Shown: positions 1 through 7,832 of the stretch, piece by piece
Layout: every line of letters begins with the position of its first letter
How positions within the stretch are numbered: position 1 is the stretch's first letter
Source: a virus
Direction: 5' to 3' (one strand)
IMG/VR virus record: IMGVR_UViG_3300031975_000077
Location: 1-25,969 of that record
DNA: 25,969 bases
Made by a program: the position numbers and the translations under genes
The notes under the pieces: generated by a model
What the model was told of the DNA's origin: nothing
Database searches by the model: none
The model's input: only the letters and a program-made list of their open reading frames with translations

Positions 1-1598
1 ACCGGGCCATTAATTGTGTTAACCGCAGTACAGATAAACAAGTTCAAGCCTGTTGCCCATTCAGCAGATACCCAATCTTCATGCGCAAAAGTATAGCTGC
101 GTTCTGTCCAATTAACACCACCATCATCAGAGGTATAAACACGATTGCCACCGGGGGAAGTTTCATTACCGACTGCAACCAATCGTCCATTTGGTGCACT
201 GCCAACTGTTGGAGAATGTGCAACACTACGAATATCGACATTAGGTGTTGTTCTTGCAGTCCAGCTTGTACCATTAGCTGATGTCATTACACGTTGCGTT
301 GTGCCTGAGATTGCAACAGCAACAAATACATCTGGGCCATCAGCATAGATTACTTCTGCCCATTGCTGATCGAGAGGCATTGTACGTTCTGTCCAGTTGA
401 TACCATCTGGACTTGTAATAATTCCATTTTCACTTGTGCCACCAACAGCACAGAATAGCTCAAGGTCTTCTGACCACGCGACAGACAAGAACCCAGCATC
501 AATTGGAGTTTCTTGCAGCTTCCAATTGTCAAGAATTGTATCATCACTTGATGTTTTTAGCTGATGGAGATTAACAATTTCACTTACAGCACCACCAGAT
601 ATTGTTACTGCACCATTAGCAAAAAACTTACCTGTGGTAGTGCCAGTTAGTTTATAAGTTCCCTTTGGCACAAAAACAGCAAGTGGATCAGATGCAGCCC
701 AAGCATTAGCAAATGCAGCAGCATCATCAGTTACACCATCACCAGCCGCACCAAAGTCTTTGACCGATATAAAGTCTTTTAACCTAGAACTAAGCGTGCG
801 ATCTTGCGCTCCTGTTCCACCTTGATTGTATATTACAATATCAGGATCAGCCGTTAATGACTCGACAGCCTCGCCCATCATAAACTCAATCGCGGCATTT
901 AGCGGTGGAGCCTCTGAGAATGTAAGCGTAGAGCCGGTGAGAGCGAACGTTGCTTTGTTCTGATACACTCCATCTATATAAACTTGGATGTTTGTTTTAG
1001 AGCCAGGAGAAGATGTTAATGCAAAAGCAGTCTTAGATCCCGTGCCTGTAGCCGTGTTAATGATATAGTTCCCACCAAGCACTGCGTTTGTGAAAAAGTC
1101 AGTGGCGTTAGCAGCCGTTACATTGCCTTCTGTGTCAAACTGTACGATCTTATCAGCGCGGTCAGTCGCGGACGGCAATATGTTATTGATGCCTGCGCCC
1201 ACGTCACCTTGCGGGAATTGGATTGCTATGTTGTTGTTTGAGACTTCCTGCTGCACAAGCATCGTAAGCTTATCCAAAGCATCCTCGTGGGCCTCTGCGG
1301 GGAAAGGATCATTTGGTACATAGTTTGTTTCTTGCGTGACCGGCAACACGCGACGGATAAGTACCGTGTTACCGCTAGCAGGAGCCGTCGTAAACACTAC
1401 GTTGCCGCCGCCATCAGCACCTGCGCCAGTGACTGTGTAGTCTGCATCCAGCGTCTGGGCTGTCTCAACCCCGCTTGTATCGTTAACTAATGCGACAGTA
1501 AGGTTGCTGTCTTTAAAGATCTTAAACGAATACGCAAAGCTAGTCGTGCTGCCGTCGCCAGCGTAACTGTTAAAGCTTATGGCTGTTGATACTGTCAT
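1..1598 (-). CDS. Tail fibre / receptor-binding protein, T7-type anchor with BNR-like propeller (3' end outside window)
   Basis: The minus-strand frame starts at ATG 1598 and has no stop through position 1, so at least 532 residues are encoded and the C-terminus is missing. Residues about 1-115 resemble the N-terminal anchor of T7-type tail fibres (YAGDGSTTSFAYSFKIF, then LIRRVLPVTQETNY and FPAEAHEDALDKL), which binds the tail. Residues about 170-240 look like a second beta-rich fibre segment (NIQVYIDGVYQ, TLTFSEAPP). At about 279-295 is the cap motif KDFGAAGDGVTDDAAAF typical of pectate-lyase-type beta-helix fibres, but the helix seems very short. From about 350 come spaced SPDGINW, SANGTSW and SDDGGVNW (starts near 396, 440, 490), like BNR/Asp-box or photosynthesis-system-II-stability-factor propeller blades of 44-50 residues. 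It overlaps the upstream gene by 4 nt (ATGA). Codons shift to more A/T-ending forms after about residue 280, suggesting a swapped receptor-binding module. Function is inferred from the anchor and position. Confidence 0.85.
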   Translation of the reverse strand, partial: MTVSTAISFNSYAGDGSTTSFAYSFKIFKDSNLTVALVNDTSGVETAQTLDADYTVTGAGADGGGNVVFTTAPASGNTVLIRRVLPVTQETNYVPNDPFPAEAHEDALDKLTMLVQQEVSNNNIAIQFPQGDVGAGINNILPSATDRADKIVQFDTEGNVTAANATDFFTNAVLGGNYIINTATGTGSKTAFALTSSPGSKTNIQVYIDGVYQNKATFALTGSTLTFSEAPPLNAAIEFMMGEAVESLTADPDIVIYNQGGTGAQDRTLSSRLKDFISVKDFGAAGDGVTDDAAAFANAWAASDPLAVFVPKGTYKLTGTTTGKFFANGAVTISGGAVSEIVNLHQLKTSSDDTILDNWKLQETPIDAGFLSVAWSEDLELFCAVGGTSENGIITSPDGINWTERTMPLDQQWAEVIYADGPDVFVAVAISGTTQRVMTSANGTSWTARTTPNVDIRSVAHSPTVGSAPNGRLVAVGNETSPGGNRVYTSDDGGVNWTERSYTFAHEDWVSAEWATGLNLFICTAVNTINGP

Positions 1599-4500
1599 CG
1601 GACTATTTCACCCTGTTCCTGTAGGCGCTGGCTGTCTTCGTAAGCTTGCGCCAAGTTAGCATACTCTGGCTTCTCTAGCAAAATTTTAAAACCTTTATCT
1701 AGATATTCTTTGTTTAAGTCCTGCAACAAGCCTATGCGGTCTTTATCTAAAGCATTGTCGTAAGCCCTAGCAGCGCTGCCGATTGTCGTTGTGGTCATCG
1801 CTTCTAATGCTTCGCGAAACGTTAAATCGCCCAAGCGAGGCCGTCTGCGCGTTACTTCATTTTTACTAATGTTTATCCAATCAGACATTTGACCGTAACT
1901 TAACTTAAACCCAGCTTTTGATTTAGGATTTGTTAAAGGCCAGTTCCCAGTCACAGAGGTTAAACGCATGAGCTCTGCTTGGTACTCAGGCACCTTTTCG
2001 CCTTCGCGTATTCTAATGCCACTTAGGTTGTTAAAAATAGCTAAGCCTGGCTTTGTTGCAAGGCTAACGTCATTGGCCCCGATCTGGTTTCCAAGGGTAT
2101 CAAAGACAGGTGCGTTACGATCACTCTCATCGCGGAACATACTGTCTTTAGATTGGTAAGCATCCAGGGATTTAAAAATACCCATAATCTGACTACCAAA
2201 ATCATTTTTGACCATGCCTACCATTCTATAGTCTGGGGTGCCGTCAGCTTTAGCATATCTGAACGTGCCGTCTTCATTCTTCTGCAAAACATCTTGCTCT
2301 GTATAGAACGTAACGTCTTTGCGCGGCCTGATTGCGGACGGGTCTACCATGCGCCCGGCTGCGCGCTGCAACGAGCTAACAGGACTTGGAATACCAACAA
2401 TAGTAGCAGCCTCTGCTGGGCTCCTAGCAAGACGAGTAGGATCTCCATACTCCAAGGCCATAGTAACATCAGACAAGCCTTGAAGCATGGGCAACTGCTT
2501 GTAATACTCAAGGACAGAGGCAAGCGCAGCAGCAGGAAGGTTGCCGCGCATCTCTGGGTCTCTTGTCTTATTCATTCGCTGCACAACATCAGCGGTTAAT
2601 GCAATGATACCGCCGACAGGCTCGTAGCCAGAATAGCTTACATAAGTGAGCGGCCCGTTTGGCGCCCCAAAAACATCATACAGCGGCATCTCATTGCCAT
2701 CACGATCTTTAGGCCAATCATCCCCTCGAAACACTAGGCTGTAAGGTTGCCAGCCTGGCGGCAAGGCTTCGCGTAACTTAGGGTCAGACGGCATAGCGCC
2801 AGTAATTTGGCCCTTCACTGCATAGTCAGCGACTACAGCCATAGTAGCGCCGCCAAGAGTTAGCCGCCCCATAGTCATCTGTTGCGCTCGCGCGCCATTC
2901 CTACCGGCAAGATCTGCATAAACTTTAGGGTTAAGCCCCATAAACTCTGTTGTGCGCAGGAATGCGTTTGTTGGCGCAGTGGCAAAAGGTAGTATCATCC
3001 TGCCTACAGGAATGCCACCTAAGGCTCCGCGTATGGAGCCTCCTGAGAGGCTCCCTATATCAAACCGCTGTACCATTCCAGTAAACTTGCCAAACTGACC
3101 TAAGTCACTTTGCAACGTTGCAGCTTTTGCGTTGTAGTCTAATTCTTCAGCAACATACTGGGGATCTAAAAGAAGCATACCTGCTTCATCTTGGGCCTCT
3201 TCTACAGTTTTGCCGTCGCGCAGCGCCTTTTTGTACTGCCGATTTGCTTGAACGTATAATTCACCGCGCTGCGCAATTGTTTTGTAAAACTCATCTGATG
3301 CGAGTAGCAACCTAAACGGTATGCGAATGCGCTTACCTAGCCCAGTTATTGCTTTAGCCAACGTACTGTCGCTTTCACCTGCTATGGACGTGTATTGTTC
3401 AACGTCAAGTTTACTAGCCTCACTAGAAGGTACTTCCATTTTCCATGCGATAGAGCCAGATTTCAAAGCATCCTTGTAGCTGTCCATCCAACCCTTAAAA
3501 CGTATCAGGGCATCATCAACGTAAACTTGCTCATCACTAATTGGCATGCGACCAATCATTTGACCTTTTCGTATAAGGGCGCCGTACATGCCGCCTATCA
3601 TTTCGGCAGGCAATTGATACGCCATAAAGGCGCCAGTGCCGACAATGTTTTTAACTTGTGTGGCAGGGTTGCTAAGAAGACCAGCTAGGTAAGCTTCAGA
3701 AATCATCTGCCTTGTTTTAGCTCTCCAACCGCCGCGCGCAAATTCATTAGCACCCTTCATGCCGTTTTCTTTAGCACTTTGCAAAAATCTTTCAGCCATG
3801 TCATCAACAAGCGCAACACCACCACTTTCCTGCAGCAATCGTTTTGCCTCTTGTGCCTGGCGCACTGCACTCTCTTCACCGCCAACCTTGATTTGGAATG
3901 ATTGCAGTGCGCGCGCTGCCTCTGTCTGGGCGCCCTTCACTTGCAACTGTATGCCGGCATGTATTGACAATTGCCTGCGGAATGCCAGCCTGTCTACATC
4001 AGACCCAACGCCTGATTTGATTTTAGTTGCCAACCCCTCAAGCTTTTCAGCACTGCGCACCAGTAGCTCACGAGCTGCAACCATTTCCTCTGCGTTAAGA
4101 GAACCGTCACCGATTTTTCTTTTAAGTAATCTTTTGGTAAAACCAGTTTCATCCGCTAACGTTTCAGCCGCATTGTTAACTGTAACGTCATTAGGAATGT
4201 AACCGCGTTTGCGCGCTACTGTCTCATCCTTGTAAATCTCAGACAGCGCTGTAATTGTAGCTTTTACGTCGTCGCTGCCTTCAATGTAATCAAAGTTAAA
4301 ATCGCCGCCATCCTTTAGGCTCTTAATGCCAGCCTCGCGCGTTGTTAGCATGGCCTCTAGCTGGTCTGTTACTTCCTCACTTGCAACGGCTGTCTCTGGC
4401 TTTCGTCCCTGCAGATCCGCTTGCAAAGATTTCTTTGCCATGTCGTTAACGTCAACGGCTAAAGCTTCAGTCTCAACAGCCTGCTGATTAATAGCTTCTT

Positions 4501-4894
4501 GCGCGTCAGTTAAAATTGATGGCGTTTCTTCTGGCCTTGCTTGGAAGCCGCGACGCTCAAACTCTTCAACGCCTTCTGGGCTAAGAACTTGTGGCGCTAA
4601 TCTTTGTTTTGTTGCCCTTTGAGAATACTGACTAGGGGTAGGAACTAAACCCCGCTCTATTGGCGTAGGCACGCGCTGTGGCACAACACGATCCGTAGTA
4701 GCCTCAGGCTGGACAGGAACGCTAGGGCTCTTGCCTAATCTGTTTAGAACCTCCATCAATCCCTTGGTGCCAAGACCTGCAACCTGCACGCCTTCGCGCT
4801 CTGGCCCTACAGCAAATTCAGTCGGAGCACCCGCCACTTCGATGCGCTGCCGTTGTTCTTGCTCTTCAGCCAGTTGTGCTGGATTTATTGCCAT
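1595..4894 (-). CDS. Large internal virion / ejection protein (1099 aa)
   Basis: Very long protein at the end of the internal virion protein block and next to the tail fibre, the place where T7-like phages keep the gp15/gp16-type ejection proteins. Residues 1-200 are Pro/Glu-rich and look disordered. Residues about 200-390 are mostly helical and charged. A hydrophobic stretch at about 400-441 (AYLAGLLSNPATQ, then GTGAFMAYQLPAEMIGGMYG) could insert in a membrane, and more Gly/Ala-rich hydrophobic segments lie near 615-690. I see no clear lytic transglycosylase motif, so a peptidoglycan-degrading activity is not supported. ATG 4894 has GAGG 5 nt upstream. The stop overlaps the fibre start (ATGA). 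A 22-bp sequence coding for GGSIRGA (about residues 617-625) also forms the terminator at 21233-21254. The role in genome ejection is inferred from size and position. Confidence 0.8.
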   Translation of the reverse strand: MAINPAQLAEEQEQRQRIEVAGAPTEFAVGPEREGVQVAGLGTKGLMEVLNRLGKSPSVPVQPEATTDRVVPQRVPTPIERGLVPTPSQYSQRATKQRLAPQVLSPEGVEEFERRGFQARPEETPSILTDAQEAINQQAVETEALAVDVNDMAKKSLQADLQGRKPETAVASEEVTDQLEAMLTTREAGIKSLKDGGDFNFDYIEGSDDVKATITALSEIYKDETVARKRGYIPNDVTVNNAAETLADETGFTKRLLKRKIGDGSLNAEEMVAARELLVRSAEKLEGLATKIKSGVGSDVDRLAFRRQLSIHAGIQLQVKGAQTEAARALQSFQIKVGGEESAVRQAQEAKRLLQESGGVALVDDMAERFLQSAKENGMKGANEFARGGWRAKTRQMISEAYLAGLLSNPATQVKNIVGTGAFMAYQLPAEMIGGMYGALIRKGQMIGRMPISDEQVYVDDALIRFKGWMDSYKDALKSGSIAWKMEVPSSEASKLDVEQYTSIAGESDSTLAKAITGLGKRIRIPFRLLLASDEFYKTIAQRGELYVQANRQYKKALRDGKTVEEAQDEAGMLLLDPQYVAEELDYNAKAATLQSDLGQFGKFTGMVQRFDIGSLSGGSIRGALGGIPVGRMILPFATAPTNAFLRTTEFMGLNPKVYADLAGRNGARAQQMTMGRLTLGGATMAVVADYAVKGQITGAMPSDPKLREALPPGWQPYSLVFRGDDWPKDRDGNEMPLYDVFGAPNGPLTYVSYSGYEPVGGIIALTADVVQRMNKTRDPEMRGNLPAAALASVLEYYKQLPMLQGLSDVTMALEYGDPTRLARSPAEAATIVGIPSPVSSLQRAAGRMVDPSAIRPRKDVTFYTEQDVLQKNEDGTFRYAKADGTPDYRMVGMVKNDFGSQIMGIFKSLDAYQSKDSMFRDESDRNAPVFDTLGNQIGANDVSLATKPGLAIFNNLSGIRIREGEKVPEYQAELMRLTSVTGNWPLTNPKSKAGFKLSYGQMSDWINISKNEVTRRRPRLGDLTFREALEAMTTTTIGSAARAYDNALDKDRIGLLQDLNKEYLDKGFKILLEKPEYANLAQAYEDSQRLQEQGEIVR
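3021..3042. repeat. 22-bp inverted copy of the 21233-21254 terminator stem, inside a coding region
   Basis: AGGCTCC-loop-GGAGCCT lies here within the 1099-aa ejection gene. It is identical over 22 bases to the reverse complement of 21233-21254. The bases just beyond, 3041-3054 (TCCTGAGAGGCTCC), also match 21227-21240 in direct orientation over 14 bases. In this copy no T-run follows the stem on either strand, so it should not terminate transcription. Confidence 0.8.
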
Positions 4895-4910
4895 ATTACC
4901 TCACAAACGT

Positions 4911-4930
4911 AAAAGGGCGCATAAGCGCCC
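4911..4930 (-). terminator. Intrinsic-terminator-like hairpin before the 1099-aa gene
   Basis: GGGCGC (4915-4920), loop ATAA, GCGCCC (4925-4930) is a perfect 6-bp GC stem. Read on the minus strand it is followed by TTTT (4914-4911), then A. It lies in the 78-bp gap between the 62-aa gene and the 1099-aa gene, so it could trim read-through into the ejection protein and fibre genes. The T-run is short, so termination is probably partial. Confidence 0.6.
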
Positions 4931-4931
4931 C

Positions 4932-4963
4932 ATTATATCGTCCTTGTATCAGATTTAAGTCAA
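4932..4963 (-). promoter_or_regulatory. Possible internal late promoter
   Basis: On the minus strand a perfect TATAAT lies at 4937-4932 and TTGACT at 4963-4958. The spacer is 20 bp, longer than the usual 17, so the pairing is weak. It would start transcripts within the hairpin at 4911-4930, upstream of the 1099-aa gene. Placement in one of the few gaps of the late block is the main support. Confidence 0.3.
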
Positions 4964-4972
4964 CTGAGAAAG

Positions 4973-5161
4973 TTATTTATTTGTTTGAAATTGAACAGGC
5001 ATTTCTACCTCAACTTCAGCCTCAATTGTTTCCGGAGGTTCACCCATGTAAGCAAGATCAATATATTGCTCGCGCGTCATAGGCATATTAAATGCTTTCA
5101 TCATTGCAATAACTGTATCATCACTCCCAGGTTGGGGGGTTGATGCCATCGGCTCTTTCAT
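4973..5161 (-). CDS. Small acidic protein of unknown function (62 aa)
   Basis: I do not recognise this protein. ATG 5161 is preceded by AAGGAG with an 8-nt gap, which supports this start; a TTG directly before it (5164) is possible but less likely. The sequence has an N-terminal SxPQPGSD segment, a Met-rich helix (MMKAFNMPMTREQYIDLAYMG) and an acidic tail (ETIEAEVEVEM). It overlaps the end of the 903-aa gene by 41 nt, so its start and ribosome binding site lie inside that gene and translation is probably coupled. It ends just before a gap with a hairpin and a TATAAT. Position in the virion block suggests a small structural or assembly protein; that is inference. Confidence 0.65.
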   Translation of the reverse strand: MKEPMASTPQPGSDDTVIAMMKAFNMPMTREQYIDLAYMGEPPETIEAEVEVEMPVQFQTNK

Positions 5162-7832
5162 CAACTAGTCTCCTTGTTTCATCAAGCTCAATTTCGCCGT
5201 TCTTGTATCTTTGCCATATAGCGTCAACTTCCGCAACATTTTTTGAGTTTGCTTTAAATGTATCGGTGAACAGTCCGCGCACGGCTTCCCATGTAATTGA
5301 TTGCATTTGTCTTGGCTGGATGCCGCGTTCTGCTGCGGCTCGGCGGTACGCTTCAGCATAGAGCCCGTAGTTGCCAGACACGCCAGTCTTAGCCGACCCT
5401 TTAGTTGTACCCCTGCCTTTAACGCTCATGTTTTTAAAGTTATGGTCAACCTCTAGAGCATTGCCAGACAGTGGACGCAGAAGGCCTGCCGCAACGGCGT
5501 GCGTGTCAATTGTTACATCACCCAATGGAGAGTTGGGATCATAGATGTTGTTGTAGAAGTTACGCACCTTATGGCGCTCGCCCATCAATGGGGAGATAAT
5601 ATTAACATCTCCGTTAGCCTCAATAGCTGCAACAGCTTTGCCTATTTCATTTAAGCTACCCCACGCAGCCTTTTTGGGGTTGCCGGATTTTGTGCGCGCT
5701 AAGTCTAGGAAGTCACCTTCTGGGCCTACAATCGGATAGTCTGGCTTATTGTACGTTTGATCATACAAGCGCACAAACATTGCCTTCAACCCGTTTTCAA
5801 CTTTTGGATCTGGATGGGAAATTTCGGCGTATGTTTTGCCATCTAAGAACTTGCGCATTTCTTGATACGCTGGCTTGTTTAACGAAGGCAGGCCTTCAAA
5901 CGTAGCCAACATCTCTGGTGAAAAAGTAAAATCTCTTTGTTTTACTAGAACATCTAGTGTGCGCCTTGCCAAGCTTACATTCTGATACCAATCCTTTTGC
6001 GGAGATAGCGCTGCCAATGCGCCTGCAATAGATGTATCAGGCACGCCATATTCTTTCTGCCAGCGGTCAGTGATAGCTCGCGCCCCGTCATACCACTTCT
6101 GCGACCTTACCCGCGTACCTTCTGGAACCTTGTCGTGCAAGTAAAGCAGGTTGTCTTTTACATGAGTAATAAATTGCTCTGATGTTTCATCGACTGTAGC
6201 GTTCGGAGCAACACGCATGTTCGGGTAATCTTTAGTGATGTTAACATTAAACTCATAAAGCTTGGGGTCTGCCTTCATTTCTTCTAGACCAACAACCAAA
6301 TCACCAGTTAAGGGATCTTCTGTTGCAGCTTTAGCCGTAGGCAATCGCGTTGATATACGGCCTGGTAAACCTGCGCTAGATACTTTTTTAACTTTTACAC
6401 CGGCAGGGCCAAGTTTTAACGGGGTTACTTCAAACCCCGCCCCTAAAGTTTGCGTAATATATTCTTGCAACTCTGTTTGAGTAAATCCCTTTTGATATGT
6501 TCCTATTGAAGTAACTTGAGACATAGGTTCCGGGCCTGGTGTACCTTTTGCAGTCATAACGTCTCGACCGCGAGTTGTAATAAGAGCTACACCGCCATCC
6601 TCCAAAACCCGCCCAATGTCTAAAACAATTTCATCTCTCATTTTGCGAGGGACTACATTTAACACGTTGAAGTTAGTAACCCTGGAATAAGAGCTATCAG
6701 GTATTTCAGAGGCGTTTATAAACGTCGGATCAAAGCCTTCTTTAGGAAAAGGCTCGTAGGTGTCATAGCCGAGTTTTTTCTGAGATAAGCCTAATCCGGC
6801 TCCAAAGTCTAAAGTTTGCTTGCCTGGGGCTATATCATCCAAAATTTTGTCTGCTTTTTCATAAGTAGGCAGCGTTCCTGCAATTTGTGTTTTTTGGGAA
6901 TTTGATGCGGGAGGTAAATCTATTTCTGGGGCATCTGCCGCACGTCCTGCAGCGGAGACCAATGGGTCTGTTACTGCCGTAGGGTCAACCCCAGAAAATA
7001 GTGTAGTGCCACCCGCTCGGTCTGCCATTCGTGCATCAGCCTGCTTGCCTAGATCAATCAAAGCAGAGCGCATTCCAGGTATTTGCTGTTTAATAGCTTT
7101 AGCCCCTGCTTTAGTTAGCGGGTATGCCTCGGCTGCTGACAATGCTAAAAACAAAAGTCCAAAACCAATTCCGAATTTGTCACCTGTATTAAGACTGCGT
7201 TTTAACTGATCGACAACCTCTTCGACGCCCATTGCAAATCCAATTGGCGTAAAATCTGCAACAGCAATGCCACTATCAAAAATTCCTGTTCCACCACTTG
7301 TGTCAACTTGACCTATAAAAAAATCGGCAATTTGATCTGCTTGCTGCTGTGGCACGCCAATTGCTCTCATTAGGTCTACTGTGTCTCTGTTCCAGTCATC
7401 ACGCATAAACATGCGATAAGGCTCAACAATATCCGACCCTTCACGCCCTAACCGCCGCACCTCGCTTTCTGTCAGTGGCTTTGTTCTGCCTGATTTTTCT
7501 ACTGGCGTACTAATAACACCAGCCTGTTCAATCTCTTCAGCGCTGTACCCAGCGGCCTCAAGATCTAAAGCGTCAAACCCACCAGACCCAATGGTGCTAA
7601 GACTTTTCGCGTAGCCTTGGAGCTCAGTTATTCGATCAACAGGCTCTTCGCCAAGCTTTACATAACCACCCAATGACATTGGCACGACAATGTCGTTACG
7701 CCCATTTAGCGGGTTGTAGACTGACATCTTATCCTTTGTCATATCGAGAGGTGGTGGATTGCCTGCAATCAGAGTTGCCTCATTGTACTTGTCAATCTCT
7801 TCGTCGGTATCAATCGCTATGAGGTCAGCCAT
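5121..7832 (-). CDS. 903-aa virion-module protein with an embedded methyltransferase-like domain
   Basis: Residues 1-320 include a hydrophobic stretch at about 221-240 (GFGLLFLALSAAEAYPL) that may be membrane-active. Residues about 320-475 read like a class I SAM-dependent methyltransferase: glycine-rich motif LDFGAGLG (341-348), DTYEPF after strand 2 (357-362), NVLNVVP (389-395), and a VLEDGGVALITTRG strand-turn (409-422). The C-terminal half contains ALSPQKDWYQN (608-618), VTIDTHAVAAG (773-783) with a D-x-H pair, and YAEAYRRAA followed by QSITWEAVRGLF. This part resembles a conserved module of unknown function in other large phage proteins. Start ATG 7832 overlaps the previous stop (TAATG) and has AAGGAG upstream. 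Between the 579-aa internal protein and the 1099-aa protein, it is probably packaged or ejected. I cannot tell whether the methyltransferase is active. Confidence 0.8.
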   Translation of the reverse strand: MADLIAIDTDEEIDKYNEATLIAGNPPPLDMTKDKMSVYNPLNGRNDIVVPMSLGGYVKLGEEPVDRITELQGYAKSLSTIGSGGFDALDLEAAGYSAEEIEQAGVISTPVEKSGRTKPLTESEVRRLGREGSDIVEPYRMFMRDDWNRDTVDLMRAIGVPQQQADQIADFFIGQVDTSGGTGIFDSGIAVADFTPIGFAMGVEEVVDQLKRSLNTGDKFGIGFGLLFLALSAAEAYPLTKAGAKAIKQQIPGMRSALIDLGKQADARMADRAGGTTLFSGVDPTAVTDPLVSAAGRAADAPEIDLPPASNSQKTQIAGTLPTYEKADKILDDIAPGKQTLDFGAGLGLSQKKLGYDTYEPFPKEGFDPTFINASEIPDSSYSRVTNFNVLNVVPRKMRDEIVLDIGRVLEDGGVALITTRGRDVMTAKGTPGPEPMSQVTSIGTYQKGFTQTELQEYITQTLGAGFEVTPLKLGPAGVKVKKVSSAGLPGRISTRLPTAKAATEDPLTGDLVVGLEEMKADPKLYEFNVNITKDYPNMRVAPNATVDETSEQFITHVKDNLLYLHDKVPEGTRVRSQKWYDGARAITDRWQKEYGVPDTSIAGALAALSPQKDWYQNVSLARRTLDVLVKQRDFTFSPEMLATFEGLPSLNKPAYQEMRKFLDGKTYAEISHPDPKVENGLKAMFVRLYDQTYNKPDYPIVGPEGDFLDLARTKSGNPKKAAWGSLNEIGKAVAAIEANGDVNIISPLMGERHKVRNFYNNIYDPNSPLGDVTIDTHAVAAGLLRPLSGNALEVDHNFKNMSVKGRGTTKGSAKTGVSGNYGLYAEAYRRAAAERGIQPRQMQSITWEAVRGLFTDTFKANSKNVAEVDAIWQRYKNGEIELDETRRLVDERADGINPPTWE

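Noticed and set aside
3759-4202. 147-aa plus-strand open frame, and similar frames at 2153-2599 and 10023-10463
   Set aside because: All are antisense to large structural genes with clear motifs or coupling; composition is that of an antisense shadow.
1595-4894. Lytic transglycosylase in the large ejection protein
   Set aside because: T7 gp16 carries one, but I find no E-S/G-x-x-x-x-x-A-x-S type catalytic region here by eye.
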